Assembly (NCBI RefSeq): GCF_000238595.1
Contig: NZ_AGTS01000049.1
Span: 57,962-121,961, forward strand
From: Acidovorax sp. NO-1
GTDB taxonomy: Bacteria > Pseudomonadota > Gammaproteobacteria > Burkholderiales > Burkholderiaceae_C
Direction: 5' to 3'
Length of the DNA stretch: 64,000 nt
Within the stretch, counting starts at the first letter, position 1; every line of letters starts with the position of its first letter. The notes under the pieces were generated by a model, which did no database searches, had not been told where the DNA came from, and saw nothing but the letters and a program-made list of their open reading frames with translations. Positions 26,243 through 35,935 of the stretch are shown piece by piece. A program made the translations under genes and the position numbers.

Positions 26243-27268
26243 CGCCGAGGGCGCCGCTGCCAGCGGCGGCCGTGGCCGCTTGCGCGTCGCATTTGCCGGA
26301 ACCCCCGAATTTGCCCGTGTGGCGCTGCGCGACCTGCTGGTCGCAGGCTTTGACGTACCCCTTGTACTGACGCAGCCCGACCGCCCAGCCGGCCGCGGCA
26401 TGAAGTTGCAGGCGTCGCCGGTCAAGCAACTGGCCCAGGAGCATGCGATTCCCGTTGTCCAGCCACGGAGCCTGCGTCTGGATGGCAAACACCCCCAAGA
26501 CGCTGCAGCGGCGCGTGAAGCGCTTGTGGCTGCGGGGGCCGATGTGATGGTCGTGGCAGCCTATGGGCTGATCTTGCCGCAGTGGGTGCTGGACCTGCCG
26601 GCCAGAGGGTGTCTGAACATCCACGCCAGCTTGCTGCCGCGCTGGCGCGGTGCGGCGCCGATCCACCGCGCCATCGAGGCCGGCGATCCGGAAACCGGCG
26701 TCACCATCATGCAGATGGACGCGGGCCTGGACACAGGCGCCATGCTCCTGATGGAGTGGCTGGTCATTTCGCCCGCAGATACCACGGCCTCATTGCACGA
26801 CCGGCTGGCCGCGCTGGGGGGCGGCTGATTGTGGAAGCGCTGGAGCTGGCCGCCTGCGGCGGACTCACCCCCGTGCCGCAACCGGCCGAAGGCATCACCT
26901 ATGCGCACAAGATCGAAAAAGTGGAAAGCACCATTGACTGGTCGATGCCTGCCACGGCCATCGCCCGGCGCATCCGGGCGTTCGATCCCTTCCCTGGGGC
27001 CAGCACCGACTGCGGCGGCGAAACCATCAAGGTGTGGGGGTGCGAAATTGATAGCGAACTATCCAATACAGACAAGCGCTACGGCCGTATTTTGTCTGTA
27101 AGCAGTCGGGGCGTGACCGTCGCTTGCGGCGTGGGGGCGTTGCACCTGACAACCTTGCAGCGCGCCGGTGGCAAACGGTTGGCCGCGGCGGAATTTTTGC
27201 GGGGCTTTGATCTGCAGCCTGGTATGGAGCTGGGCACTGCAGCATCCCGCGCAAAGACGTCGGCATGA
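26226..27268 (+). pseudogene. fmt: methionyl-tRNA formyltransferase, frameshifted
   Basis: Fmt formylates Met-tRNA for initiation. The N-terminal catalytic domain is intact: [55 protein letters not shown] with the catalytic Asn-His, and [14 protein letters not shown]. At the six-G run 26816-26821 the frame runs into a stop (26826-26828). One extra G restores [17 protein letters not shown] and the C-terminal tRNA-binding domain through 27268, giving 347 residues. So a one-base deletion has occurred, real or technical. Copy 5 of the palindromic repeat lies within the C-terminal domain. The start could be ATG 26226 or TTG 26280 (closer to the family N-terminus). The stop overlaps azlC. Confidence 0.85.
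27043..27097 (+). repeat. dispersed palindromic repeat, copy 5, inside fmt
   Basis: GAAATTGATAGC, a degraded left core arm, then ACAAGCGCTA, GGCC and TATTTTGTC. It encodes [19 protein letters not shown] in the surface loop region of the Fmt C-terminal domain. The frame stays open across it. Confidence 0.65.
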
Positions 27269-28089
27269 GCCGCAGGGCCACTGTCAGCAGCACGCTGCGC
27301 CACCCCGATTTCCGTCTAGCCGCCACGGACATGGCCGGCACCTCGCTGGGTATTGCTGCCTGGGGTCTGGTCACCGGTGTGGCCATGGTCAAGAGCGGAA
27401 TGCCGGTGGGCATGGCGCTTTTCATGTCGCTGGTGGTGTACGCGGGCAGTGCCCAGCTGGCGGTAATTCCGCTGATGGCGGTGGGGGCGCCGCTGTGGGT
27501 CATCTGGCTGACGGCCAGTTGTGTGAACCTGCGCTTTGTGATTTTCAGCAGCATGTGGCGCAGCTACTTTGCGCATTTGCCGCTGCGCCAGCGTCTGGCT
27601 GTGGGCTATTTCAGTGGCGATGTGATCTATGTCGCCTTCATGAAGCGCTTCCCTGAGCCCCGCCCCCAGCCCGAGCAGGTGCCGTACTTCTGGGGCGCTG
27701 CCAGCACCAACTGGCTGGCCTGGCAGGTGCCGTCGATTGCCGGAATCCTGCTGGCCAACGCTGTCCCCTTGTCGTGGGGCCTGGGCTTTGCGGGGGTGCT
27801 GGCGTTGCTGGGCGTGCTCCTGTCACTGCTGTTTGATCGCGCAACATGGCTGGCCACCGGGGTGGCTGCCACAGCGGCCATTGCAGCGTTTGCATTGCCG
27901 CTCAAGCTCAACATCCTGGTCGCCATTGCGGCAGCGGTGGCAGCGGGCCTGTTGATGGAGGCGGTGGACCGCCGCCGCCACAAGCCTGCGCTGGTCCTGC
28001 TGCCGGCAGACAGCGTGCTGCCGCCCGAAGAGCGCGAGCAGGTGGAGGCGGGCGATGTGGTGCCGCTGCGCGAGGAGCGCCATCCATGA
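27265..28089 (+). CDS. azlC: AzlC-family branched-chain amino acid exporter, large subunit
   Basis: A 274-residue membrane protein of the AzlC/BrnF family. It is the large subunit of a two-component exporter of branched-chain amino acids. Family sequence is clear: [39 protein letters not shown] and [20 protein letters not shown]. Six or more hydrophobic segments follow. A hydrophilic C-terminal tail of about 40 residues (from [11 protein letters not shown]) is slightly long. The ATG overlaps the fmt stop and its stop overlaps the azlD start, so translation is coupled. Confidence 0.9.
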   Translation: MSRRATVSSTLRHPDFRLAATDMAGTSLGIAAWGLVTGVAMVKSGMPVGMALFMSLVVYAGSAQLAVIPLMAVGAPLWVIWLTASCVNLRFVIFSSMWRSYFAHLPLRQRLAVGYFSGDVIYVAFMKRFPEPRPQPEQVPYFWGAASTNWLAWQVPSIAGILLANAVPLSWGLGFAGVLALLGVLLSLLFDRATWLATGVAATAAIAAFALPLKLNILVAIAAAVAAGLLMEAVDRRRHKPALVLLPADSVLPPEEREQVEAGDVVPLREERHP

Positions 28090-28421
28090 ACGGCGCCTGG
28101 CTCGAATCCGCCATCGCCATCCTGGGCCTTGCCGTCATCACCGTGGTTTCGCGCTCGTTCTTCATGCTCCCGGAGCGTGAATTGCCCCTGCCAGACTGGC
28201 TCAAGCGTGGGCTCAAGTACGCGCCGCTGGCCGCCCTGACGGCCGTGATCGCGCCCGAGATCCTGATGACGCAGGGCGAGCTCATCGGCACCTTCATGGA
28301 CGCGCGGATCCCCGCGGTCCTGTGTGCCACTGCGTATTACTTCTGGCGGCGCGGCATCCTGGGCACAATCGTCGTCGGCATGGCGGTGTACCTGCCGCTG
28401 CACATTGGCTGGGGCTGGTAG
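28086..28421 (+). CDS. azlD: AzlD-family branched-chain amino acid exporter, small subunit
   Basis: A 111-residue membrane protein of the AzlD/BrnE family, partner of AzlC. It has about four hydrophobic segments, with [20 protein letters not shown] at the N-terminus and [17 protein letters not shown] in the middle. The ATG overlaps the azlC stop codon (ATGA). Size is typical. It ends the def-fmt-azlCD group; pgk starts 83 bp downstream with its own -10-like TAAAAT at 28459-28464. Confidence 0.9.
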   Translation: MNGAWLESAIAILGLAVITVVSRSFFMLPERELPLPDWLKRGLKYAPLAALTAVIAPEILMTQGELIGTFMDARIPAVLCATAYYFWRRGILGTIVVGMAVYLPLHIGWGW

Positions 28422-28504
28422 GGCGCTTTACCGCAGCGGGGACGCCCGGGGCGCCGCCTAAAATGGCGGCCCTGATTCACGAGCCTCTCCAGGAAGCCTT
28501 CCCC

Positions 28505-29704
28505 ATGAACATCCTCCGCTTTTCCGATCTGTGCGCCCAGGGCAAGGCCCAAGGCCAGCGCGTTTTCATCCGTGCCGACCTGAACGTTCCCCAGGACGAT
28601 GCCGGCCGCATCACCGAAGACACCCGCATCCGCGCCTCGATCCCCTGCATCCGCATGGCGCTGGATGCGGGAGCGGCCGTCATGGTGACGAGCCACCTGG
28701 GGCGCCCGACCGAGGGCGAGTTCAAGCCCGAAGACTCGCTGGCCCCCGTGGCCGCACGCCTGGCCGAGTTGCTGGGCCGTGAGGTTCCCCTCGTCGCAAA
28801 CTGGGTCGATGGCGTGACGGTTGCCCCTGGTCAGGTCGTGCTGCTGGAGAACTGCCGCCTGAACGTGGGCGAGAAAAAGAACAAGGAAGACCTGGCCCGC
28901 AAGATGGCCGCCCTGTGCGACATCTTCGTGAACGATGCCTTTGGCACCGCCCACCGCGCCGAAGGCACAACCTATGGCATCGCGCAGTTCGCCCCCATCG
29001 CATGTGCCGGCCCGCTGCTGTCGGCCGAGATCGACGCCCTGACCAAGGCCCTGGCCCATCCGCAGCGGCCGCTGGCGGCCATCGTGGCGGGCTCCAAGGT
29101 GTCCACCAAGCTCACCATCTTGAAGAGCCTGGCCGACAAGGTGGATCAGCTCATTGTGGGCGGCGGAATCGCCAACACCTTCATGCTCGCAGCCGGCCTG
29201 CCCATCGGCAAAAGCCTGGCCGAGCCCGACCTGCTGGACGAAGCACGCGCCGTGATCGCCGCCATGAAGGCGCGCGGCGCGGAGGTGCCGATCCCTACCG
29301 ACGTGGTCACCGCCAAGGCGTTTTCCGCTGATGCGCCCGCCACCGTCAAGGCGGCCACCGACGTCGCCGAGGACGACCTCATCCTGGACATCGGCCCCGA
29401 AACCGCCGCCCGGCTCGCCACCCAGCTCAAGTCCGCAGGCACCATCGTCTGGAACGGCCCGGTGGGCGTGTTTGAGTTTGCAGCCTTCGAAAACGGCACC
29501 CGCGTGCTGGCCAATGCCATTGCTGAGTCCCCTGCCTTCAGCATTGCGGGCGGTGGCGACACGCTGGCCGCCATCGCCAAGTACGGCATCGAGAAGCAGG
29601 TGGGATATATCTCTACCGGCGGCGGCGCTTTTCTGGAAGTGCTTGAAGGCAAAACGCTTCCTGCCTTCGAGATACTGGAAAAACGATCCGTTACTGAAAA
29701 GTGA
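28505..29704 (+). CDS. pgk: phosphoglycerate kinase
   Basis: A 399-residue glycolytic enzyme that interconverts 1,3-bisphosphoglycerate and 3-phosphoglycerate with ADP/ATP. The substrate-binding N-domain has [20 protein letters not shown] and [10 protein letters not shown]; nucleotide-domain motifs are [34 protein letters not shown] and [10 protein letters not shown]. Length is normal and no residue seems missing. Upstream is a TAAAAT hexamer at 28459-28464 set within a small GGCGCCGCC..GGCGGCC inverted repeat, a likely promoter. No neighbouring glycolytic genes are in the window. Confidence 0.97.
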   Translation: MNILRFSDLCAQGKAQGQRVFIRADLNVPQDDAGRITEDTRIRASIPCIRMALDAGAAVMVTSHLGRPTEGEFKPEDSLAPVAARLAELLGREVPLVANWVDGVTVAPGQVVLLENCRLNVGEKKNKEDLARKMAALCDIFVNDAFGTAHRAEGTTYGIAQFAPIACAGPLLSAEIDALTKALAHPQRPLAAIVAGSKVSTKLTILKSLADKVDQLIVGGGIANTFMLAAGLPIGKSLAEPDLLDEARAVIAAMKARGAEVPIPTDVVTAKAFSADAPATVKAATDVAEDDLILDIGPETAARLATQLKSAGTIVWNGPVGVFEFAAFENGTRVLANAIAESPAFSIAGGGDTLAAIAKYGIEKQVGYISTGGGAFLEVLEGKTLPAFEILEKRSVTEK

Positions 29705-29914
29705 AGACGGTTACGAAACCGCGTGCAATCAAATGCGCCAGTGTCGTAAGCGGCCGCGCCAAACTGTGACCAAAAACAACGAATCGCGAGTGTCTGGGCG
29801 CAGTTACCTCATTTTTTTCTTGTTTTTGTTGAGTATCGCGCCCAGAATTATTTTTCAATCGCGTGGGATGTATCCGTTTATGTCCGCGCCTCTCAAAGTC
29901 CGTAGGAGGGAATC
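29705..29914 (+). other. AT-rich leader before the lipoprotein pair
   Basis: A 210-bp non-coding stretch with clearly lower GC than its neighbours, including T-rich runs near 29810-29830. An imperfect inverted pair, TCTGGGCGC near 29792 and GCGCCCAGA near 29848, could fold around the T-rich loop. A strong Shine-Dalgarno (TAGGAGGGAA) lies just before the ATG at 29915. It probably holds a promoter and a long 5' leader; no RNA family is recognised. Confidence 0.4.
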
Positions 29915-30604
29915 ATGAAATTTTCAAAGGCAGTCAGCTTGGCGGTGATCGCTGGCGCTGTGGCTACTTTGGCGGGATGTGCTTATCGTTCGCCGATTCC
30001 CCTGGCGGAGAATTTTGAGCTGACCGTGCAACCCAAGGTGCGCTCTGCAGGCCACTGGGAACTCGTCTCCAACGACGTGGTGGCCCAGACGCTGAGCACG
30101 CTGGACAAGGCAGGCATGCCGTCGGGCACACAGCTGCACGTCGCGTTGCCCCCCAATCCCAGCGCTTTTGACCTGGCGTTCCGCGATTTCCTGATCACCA
30201 AGCTCGTGCAAAACGGTGCCCCCGTGCTGCAGGATCCTGGTCAGACGCTCAATGTGACCTACAACACGCAGCTGGTTCGTCACAACAGCGCGCGCCCCCA
30301 TTTCATTCCCGGCCAGTTCACGATGATCGCAGCAGGCCTGATGGCGGCCTACGGTCTGCGCCATGAGCACCTGGATGCCCAGTTGCTGGCCACGTTGGGC
30401 CTCGCCTCGTTGGCCGACTACGGTGCCAGCATCAACTCGGGTGGCCCGACCAACACCGAGCTGATCCTGACCACGACCGTGACCCGCGGCGGCCAGTATG
30501 TGGCGCGCAAGACCGATGTGTACTACCTGGAGAATGCGGATACGCCGCTGTTCCTGCGTCCCTCGTACTACAAGAACGTCAACATGAAGGTAGTTTCGCA
30601 ATGA
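29915..30604 (+). CDS. uncharacterised lipoprotein, partner of FlgO-like protein
   Basis: A 229-residue lipoprotein: signal peptide MKFSKAVSLAVIAGAVATLAGC with lipobox at Cys22. The mature part contains NFELTVQPKVRSAGHWELVS, ALPPNPSAFDLAFRDFLITK and a likely short hydrophobic stretch (FTMIAAGLMAAYG). The C-terminal half ends with strands (TELILTTTVTRGGQYVARKT). I do not recognise a family. It has an excellent ribosome site and its stop overlaps the next gene's ATG, so the two lipoproteins are made together, probably at the outer membrane. Confidence 0.75.
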   Translation: MKFSKAVSLAVIAGAVATLAGCAYRSPIPLAENFELTVQPKVRSAGHWELVSNDVVAQTLSTLDKAGMPSGTQLHVALPPNPSAFDLAFRDFLITKLVQNGAPVLQDPGQTLNVTYNTQLVRHNSARPHFIPGQFTMIAAGLMAAYGLRHEHLDAQLLATLGLASLADYGASINSGGPTNTELILTTTVTRGGQYVARKTDVYYLENADTPLFLRPSYYKNVNMKVVSQ

Positions 30605-31158
30605 AATCCGCAGCACTCCTGACCACGTTGGCCGCAGCAGCCTTGCTGGCCGGTTGCGCCACCAACGGCGCGCCTGTCCGCACAGAGCCCACCTACCAGG
30701 AAGCCGCGAGCAGCCAGTTTCTGACCAGCAGCCGCGACGCGGTGAACAAGCTGACGACAGGCTTTGATGTCGCCGCAGCGGGCGGTGGCCCGGTGCTTGT
30801 TGCCACGATCGTCAACGTGAACGATCTGAGCCGCTCGGCCCCCCTGGGTCGCACGCTGTCGGAGCAGTACGCGTCACACATGGCCACCAGCGGTTTCAAC
30901 GTGAAGGAAATCAAGCTGCGCGGCGACGTGTTTGTGCGCGAAGGTACGGGGGAGCTGCTCCTGTCCCGCGAACTCAAGGACATTGCACGCAACCACAATG
31001 CCTCGATGGTGCTGGTGGGAACGTATTCGGCCGCTGCCAACTACACCTACGTGAGCCTCAAGCTTGTGCGCACCGAGGACACACGCATCATCCGTGGTTA
31101 CGACTACGCACTTCCCAATGACCGGGATGTGCAGCGCCTGCTGGCTGTTCAGCGTTAA
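30601..31158 (+). CDS. FlgO-like outer-membrane lipoprotein
   Basis: A 185-residue lipoprotein (MKSAALLTTLAAAALLAGC, lipobox Cys19). The mature domain resembles the FlgO family: VLVATIVNVNDLSRSAPLGR followed by LSEQYASHMATSGFNVKEIK and LRGDVFVREGTGELLLSREL. FlgO in Vibrio is an outer-membrane protein needed for flagellar stability. No flagellar genes are near, so here the domain may serve another envelope structure. ATGA overlap with the preceding lipoprotein gene; followed by a strong terminator at 31211-31234, making a closed two-gene operon. Confidence 0.75.
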   Translation: MKSAALLTTLAAAALLAGCATNGAPVRTEPTYQEAASSQFLTSSRDAVNKLTTGFDVAAAGGGPVLVATIVNVNDLSRSAPLGRTLSEQYASHMATSGFNVKEIKLRGDVFVREGTGELLLSRELKDIARNHNASMVLVGTYSAAANYTYVSLKLVRTEDTRIIRGYDYALPNDRDVQRLLAVQR

Positions 31159-31210
31159 TCCGGGGCATAAGGGGCGAGCCAGCTTTGCCCCTGCGCATCA
31201 AATAGAAGGA

Positions 31211-31234
31211 AAAGGCCGTTTCGACGGCCTTTTT
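31211..31234 (+). terminator. rho-independent terminator of the lipoprotein pair
   Basis: AAAGGCCGT, loop TTCG, ACGGCCTTT followed by T residues. It is a nine-base perfect stem with a stable UUCG tetraloop, 52 bp after the FlgO-like gene. The A-tract on the 5' side suggests it may also work in the other direction. Confidence 0.9.
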
Positions 31235-31312
31235 CAATGGCTGCGGCGAATGCTTCACGGTCGCGGCCCGCTGGCCAGGCCGGCTGTCTGCGGCGGCCGG
31301 TGCCGACGCACC

Positions 31313-31318
31313 TAAAAT
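31313..31318 (+). promoter_or_regulatory. -10-like TAAAAT, possible leaderless promoter of pyrF
   Basis: CCTAAAATCGCCGCCATG: the hexamer ends seven bases before the pyrF ATG and no Shine-Dalgarno is present, so a leaderless mRNA is likely. The -35 region is GC-rich and poor. Confidence 0.4.
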
Positions 31319-31325
31319 CGCCGCC

Positions 31326-32153
31326 ATGACTTTCACCGACATGCTGCGCGACGCCACGGCGCAAAACAACTCCCTGCTGTGCGTGGGCCTGGACCCGGAG
31401 CCCACGCGCTTCCCGGCGGGGATGCAGGGCGATGCGCACAAGATCTACGATTTTTGCGCTGCCATCGTGGACGCCACAGCCGACCTCGTGTGTGCCTTCA
31501 AGCCGCAGATCGCCTACTTTGCTGCCCACGGCGCCGAAGACCAGCTCGAGCGCCTGATGCAGCACATGCGCGCCAACGCACCGCACGTGCCGGTGATCCT
31601 GGATGCCAAGCGTGGCGACATCGGCTCCACGGCCGAGCAGTACGCCAAGGAGGCCTTCGAGCGCTACGGCGCCGACGCGGTCACGCTCTCGCCCTTCATG
31701 GGTTTTGACTCCATCGAGCCCTACCTGGCCTACCACGGCAAGGGCGCGTTTCTGCTGTGCCGGACTTCCAACCCGGGCGGCGACGACCTGCAGACCCAGC
31801 GCCTGGCCAGCGTTGACGGCCAGCCGCTGATGTTCGAACACGTGGCGCGCCTGGCGCAAGGCCCGTGGAACAAGAACGGCCAGCTGGGCCTGGTGGTGGG
31901 TGCCACCTACCCGCAGGAGATCGAACGCGTGCGCAGCATTGCGCCCACGTTGCCGCTCCTGATCCCCGGTGTGGGCGCCCAGGGCGGCGATGCTGCGGCC
32001 ACCGTGCGCGCCGGGCTGCGCGAAGGCGGGCCCATCATCGTGAACTCGTCGCGGTCCATCCTGTATGCATCCAAGGGCGATGACTTTGCAGCCGCTGCCC
32101 GCACCGAGGCCCAGCGCACCCGCGCCGTGCTCGAAGCGGCCCGCCCGCGCTAG
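31326..32153 (+). CDS. pyrF: orotidine 5'-phosphate decarboxylase (subfamily 2)
   Basis: A 275-residue enzyme that converts OMP to UMP in pyrimidine synthesis. The active-site motif [18 protein letters not shown] (catalytic Lys-Asp pair) is intact near residues 91-108, and substrate-binding motifs [14 protein letters not shown] and [10 protein letters not shown] are present. The length and the GFDSIEPYL and SNPGGDDLQ blocks fit the longer type-2 PyrF rather than the E. coli type. It stands alone between the lipoprotein terminator and a repeat copy. Start codon use without Shine-Dalgarno is noted in the promoter entry. Confidence 0.95.
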   Translation: MTFTDMLRDATAQNNSLLCVGLDPEPTRFPAGMQGDAHKIYDFCAAIVDATADLVCAFKPQIAYFAAHGAEDQLERLMQHMRANAPHVPVILDAKRGDIGSTAEQYAKEAFERYGADAVTLSPFMGFDSIEPYLAYHGKGAFLLCRTSNPGGDDLQTQRLASVDGQPLMFEHVARLAQGPWNKNGQLGLVVGATYPQEIERVRSIAPTLPLLIPGVGAQGGDAAATVRAGLREGGPIIVNSSRSILYASKGDDFAAAARTEAQRTRAVLEAARPR

Positions 32154-32212
32154 CAGCCGCAGCTTCTGGACGGGGGGGCGCTTCGCACAGCGCAGTTCGT
32201 CTTCAGTGAAAT

Positions 32213-32269
32213 GCTACTAAAAATATAGCTTATCGCGCTTATCCATCAAGCGCTGGAGGCTATTTTGGC
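32213..32269 (+). repeat. dispersed palindromic repeat, copy 6, at EamA 3' end
   Basis: GCTACTAAAAATATAGCTTA, core CGCGCTTATCCATCAAGCGC, then TGGAGGC and TATTTTGGC. The minus-strand EamA transporter gene ends within it: codons for KIASSA and the TGA are repeat sequence. Confidence 0.85.
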
Positions 32270-33211
32270 TTGTATTTTGGGCCCCAGCACCACGCAGGCC
32301 AGCGCCGCCACCACCAGCGCAATGCCTGCCCACTGCCAGGGCGCCACGCCTTCGCCCAGCACCAGCCAGCCCGTGGTCAGCCCCACCACCGGCACACCCA
32401 GGCTGAACGGCGCCACGCGGTTGGCGGGGTAGCGCTGCAGCAGGTTGGTCCACAGCCCATAACCGACGATGGTGGCGACCCAGCCCAGGTAGGCCACCGA
32501 TCCCCAGGCGAGCAGGGGCACGTTCGCCAGCGTCTGCCATTGCAGCCAGCGCGCGGCGTCGGGGTCAAACATGGCGGACAGCGCCACGAACGGCAGCACC
32601 GGCACCGCGCTGCTCCAGATCACAAACGCCAGCGGGTCATACCCCGGGCTTTGCTGCTGTGCCAGGCGCGCCACGATGTTGGACGACGCCCACATGGCAG
32701 CACCACACAGCGTCAGCAGCAGGCCGCCCAGCGTGGTGGCGGCCGCCACACCCACGCCAGAGCCGGGGCCCACGTAGTTCATCGCAAAACACACCAGCCC
32801 CAGCGCGGCGAGCACCATGCCCCACCGCAAGGGCAGCCCCGGCCGCTCGCGCAGCATGGCAAAGCCAAACAGCGCGGTGAAGAACACCTGGGTCTGCAGC
32901 AGCACGCTGGCCAGCCCCGCCGTCATGCCCACCTGCAGGCCGATGAACAGAAAACCGAACTGCCCCACGCCCTGGAACAGCCCGAACATCAGCACCCAGC
33001 GCCAGTGCACACGCGGCGGGCGCACCAGCAGTACCAGTGGCAAGGCGGCGCACAGGTAGCGTGCGGCACCCAGCTGAAAGGGGCTGAAGCTGCGCAGCCC
33101 CCACTTCATGGCCACAAAGTTCACACCCCAGAGGATCACCACCGCCAGCGCGGCGAGCAGGTCGCGCGCACGCAGGGCGCCTGCGGCAGGCCCTTGCACC
33201 TGCGCTGTCAT
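32246..33211 (-). CDS. EamA/RhaT-family (DMT) transporter
   Basis: A 321-residue membrane protein with ten predicted helices and two EamA repeats. The first begins AALAVVILWGVNFVAMKWGL; the second includes LLLTLCGAAMWASSNIVARL. The family exports metabolites such as amino acids or related compounds; substrate unknown. I chose ATG 33209-33211, which overlaps the thioesterase stop, over an upstream ATG at 33289 that lies inside the thioesterase gene. The last residues (KIASSA) and the stop are encoded by repeat copy 6, so the C-terminus has been reshaped by the repeat. Confidence 0.85.
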   Translation of the reverse strand: MTAQVQGPAAGALRARDLLAALAVVILWGVNFVAMKWGLRSFSPFQLGAARYLCAALPLVLLVRPPRVHWRWVLMFGLFQGVGQFGFLFIGLQVGMTAGLASVLLQTQVFFTALFGFAMLRERPGLPLRWGMVLAALGLVCFAMNYVGPGSGVGVAAATTLGGLLLTLCGAAMWASSNIVARLAQQQSPGYDPLAFVIWSSAVPVLPFVALSAMFDPDAARWLQWQTLANVPLLAWGSVAYLGWVATIVGYGLWTNLLQRYPANRVAPFSLGVPVVGLTTGWLVLGEGVAPWQWAGIALVVAALACVVLGPKIQAKIASSA

Positions 33212-33648
33212 TGGGCGGCGCGCGCAGCGTCGATGTGCGCCTGCGCACGCTGGGCCAGCGCAATATCGCCAGGGGTCTCCGGTGTCCACCGGTCAATGTC
33301 GCGGGGAGCGCCGTCGGCGTCCACGGCGGTGTAGACCGCCACGCAATGCACCACATCCTGCAGCGGTTCGCCGTGGATGGCCGCGCTGCGCACCTCCACG
33401 GCCAGGTTCATGCTGGCGGCGGTGGTGTGGGTCAGGCGCGCATGCACTTCCACCAGGTCACCGGGCCGGATGGGGCGGACAAAGTCGGCGCCGCCCACGA
33501 ACTCGGTGATGCACGCGCCTTTGCACCAGGCGCTGGCGCACGCATGGCCCGCATCGTCCACCCAGCGCAGCACGGCGCCGCCGGGCACCCGGCCCGCCTG
33601 CAAAAGGCTGCTGTCAGACGCCAGAAAGCGCAAGGTGATCGAGTGCAT
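33208..33648 (-). CDS. acyl-CoA thioesterase, hotdog fold (YciA-like)
   Basis: A 146-residue single-domain hotdog thioesterase. Family pattern: [30 protein letters not shown] (the catalytic-type Asp region), then [19 protein letters not shown]. It hydrolyses acyl-CoA to free acid and CoA in the cytoplasm; chain-length preference cannot be told. I chose the ATG at 33646-33648 because the conserved N-terminus begins there; other in-frame starts exist at 33678 and 33780. Translationally coupled to the EamA transporter. Confidence 0.82.
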   Translation of the reverse strand: MHSITLRFLASDSSLLQAGRVPGGAVLRWVDDAGHACASAWCKGACITEFVGGADFVRPIRPGDLVEVHARLTHTTAASMNLAVEVRSAAIHGEPLQDVVHCVAVYTAVDADGAPRDIDRWTPETPGDIALAQRAQAHIDAARAAQ

Positions 33649-33898
33649 GCAGGGTGCTCCGGAAATGGGGTGGCCCATTATTCTCCAGCCCGCCCTGGCC
33701 TGCCATGGCACAGCAGACCGGCAGGGGTCGCTGCCCGCGGCCACCGCCCGATTGACCTGCGTCAAAACCCCACGGCCCACACCCGCCTACATTGCGTTAC
33801 ACCTCGCGCGGCGCCGGGCATTACCCGCTGGTGCCGCACGCCAGTCGGCGGCTGCCGACACCCCGCCCCCTGGGGCCTTTCCTGTCCCGCCTGCTGCC

Positions 33899-35875
33899 AT
33901 GTCATTGCTACACCGCCTGAATCTGCTGGAAAAATTCCTCATCCTGGGCACCCTCGGCCTCATGATGAGCGCGCTGCCCACGTACCTGTATGTGGGCGAT
34001 GCGCTGCGCGCCATTGCGCATGCACGCCACGAGTCGCAGGGCGTGGCTCCCGCGCAGGCGTTGACGCACCTGGTGCAGCGCATGCAGGTGCACCGGGGCT
34101 TGTCGGTGGGCATGTTGGGTGGCGACGACGCGCTGGCCGCACGCAGGCCCGCTGCCCGCGATGCCGTGAACGCGGCCGTGGGCGAAGTCAGCACCCGCTT
34201 TGCCGCAGCCAAGGTACCGGCTGCCCAGATGGCCGCCTGGGCCCAGGCGCAGCAAACCTGGCGCACGCTGGAGCAGGCGGTGGCCGCGCGCGGCATCGAG
34301 CAGGCCCAGAGCACGGCCCAGCACACCCAGCTCATCACCGCGCTGCTGCAGCTCAATGAATCGCTGCTGCATGCCTATGGCCTGCAGGTGGACCCGGACG
34401 AAGACACCCATGCGCTGATCCAGGCATCGCTGGTGCAGGCGCCGATGCTGGGCGAAAAGCTGGGCATGCTGCGCGCCCAGGGCGCCAGTGCGCTGGGCAA
34501 GCGCGAGCTCACGCCCCAGGGCAAGGGCCAGCTGCTGGTGCTGGAGCAGCGCGTGGCCGAGCTGCAGGCCGACACCTTCCGCGGGCTTGACCGCGCCCTG
34601 CAGGGCAATGCCCAGCTGCAACGTGCGCTGGGCAGCAGTGCGCAGGGGGTGCAGAGCCAGATCCAGCAATCGCTGCAGATGGCCGAGCGCGATGTGATCA
34701 ACGCGAGTGAGTTGACGCTTGCGTCCCAGGACTATTTCGACACCTTCACCCGCACCATTGAAGCGCTGAACGCGCTCAACAACCTGTCCATGGCCAGCCT
34801 CGACCAGGCCTTGCAGGCGCGCGTGGCGGGGCTGCAGCGCAAGCTGCTGTGGGTGGCGCTGGCCCTGGTCATCACGCTGTCGGCCACCAGCGGCATGGCG
34901 CTGGTGTTCGTGCGCTCCATGACCGGGCCGTTGTCACAGGCCGTGGCGCTGTCGCGTGCCGTGGCGCAGGGCGACCTGAGCGGCGCCCCCATTGCCCATG
35001 GCACCAACGAGGTGGGCCAACTGCTGGAAGCGCTGCAGCAGATGCGCGCGCAACTCACGCAGGTGGTGCGCAACGTGCGCAGCGGCTCGGAGAGCGTGGC
35101 CACCGCCAGCGTGCAGATCGCCCAGGGCAACACCGACCTGTCGGCCCGCACCGAAAGCCAGGCCAGCGCGCTGGAAGAAACCGCCGCGTCCATGGAGCAG
35201 CTCAATGCCACCGTGCGCCAGAACGCCGACAGCGCCCAGCAGGCCAGCCAGCTGGCCGCCAGCGCCAGCACCGTGGCCGTGCAGGGCGGCGAAGTGGTGG
35301 CGCAGGTGGTGGACACCATGCACGGCATCAATGCCTCGTCGCAGAAGATCGCGGACATCATCGGCGTGATCGATTCCATCGCCTTCCAGACCAACATCCT
35401 GGCGCTCAATGCCGCCGTCGAAGCCGCGCGCGCTGGCGAGCAGGGCCGGGGCTTTGCCGTGGTGGCCACCGAGGTGCGCAGCCTGGCCGGGCGCAGCGCC
35501 GAAGCCGCGCGCGAGATCAAGGCGCTCATCTCCGCCAGTGTGGAGCGGGTGGAGCAGGGCAGCGCGCTGGTGGACCGCGCCGGCGCCACCATGAGCGAGG
35601 TGGTGGCCTCCATCCGCCGCGTGACCGATATCGTGGGCGAGATCAGTGCCGCCAGCCACGAGCAATCGCTGGGCGTGGCCCAGGTGGGCGAGGCCGTGAC
35701 GCAGATGGACCAGGTCACGCAGCAGAACGCCGCCCTCGTCGAAGAGATGGCCGCCGCCGCCAGCAGCCTGCAAAGCCAGGCCGAAGACCTGGTGCATGTG
35801 GTCTCGGTGTTCCGGCTGGGGGACGAGGGTGCAGGGGGCGGCCTGGCCGCTGCACGCCCACGTGCGCTGCTGTAA
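33899..35875 (+). CDS. methyl-accepting chemotaxis protein
   Basis: A 658-residue chemoreceptor. TM1 is near residues 11-33 ([22 protein letters not shown]). The periplasmic sensor is all-helical and carries [18 protein letters not shown] near residue 55, a pattern reminiscent of nitrate/nitrite-sensing (NIT) helical bundles. TM2 is near residues 318-340. HAMP follows ([18 protein letters not shown]). The signalling hairpin [20 protein letters not shown] and [20 protein letters not shown] is intact. Neighbouring GC-rich helices contain the usual methylation pairs ([20 protein letters not shown]). No C-terminal NWETF-like pentapeptide is seen. The ligand is unknown. Confidence 0.9.
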   Translation: MSLLHRLNLLEKFLILGTLGLMMSALPTYLYVGDALRAIAHARHESQGVAPAQALTHLVQRMQVHRGLSVGMLGGDDALAARRPAARDAVNAAVGEVSTRFAAAKVPAAQMAAWAQAQQTWRTLEQAVAARGIEQAQSTAQHTQLITALLQLNESLLHAYGLQVDPDEDTHALIQASLVQAPMLGEKLGMLRAQGASALGKRELTPQGKGQLLVLEQRVAELQADTFRGLDRALQGNAQLQRALGSSAQGVQSQIQQSLQMAERDVINASELTLASQDYFDTFTRTIEALNALNNLSMASLDQALQARVAGLQRKLLWVALALVITLSATSGMALVFVRSMTGPLSQAVALSRAVAQGDLSGAPIAHGTNEVGQLLEALQQMRAQLTQVVRNVRSGSESVATASVQIAQGNTDLSARTESQASALEETAASMEQLNATVRQNADSAQQASQLAASASTVAVQGGEVVAQVVDTMHGINASSQKIADIIGVIDSIAFQTNILALNAAVEAARAGEQGRGFAVVATEVRSLAGRSAEAAREIKALISASVERVEQGSALVDRAGATMSEVVASIRRVTDIVGEISAASHEQSLGVAQVGEAVTQMDQVTQQNAALVEEMAAAASSLQSQAEDLVHVVSVFRLGDEGAGGGLAAARPRALL

Positions 35876-35926
35876 ATTTGATAGCTGCTGGCGCTTGCTG
35901 TATAAGCGCTGGGTGCCATTTTCTCG
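35874..35926 (+). repeat. dispersed palindromic repeat, copy 7
   Basis: AAATTTGATAGCTGC, core TGGCGCTTGCTGTATAAGCGCT, then GGGTGCC and ATTTTCTC. It begins at the chemoreceptor stop and ends ten bases before the esterase start, filling the whole gap. Confidence 0.85.
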
Positions 35927-35935
35927 TGAAAACCC

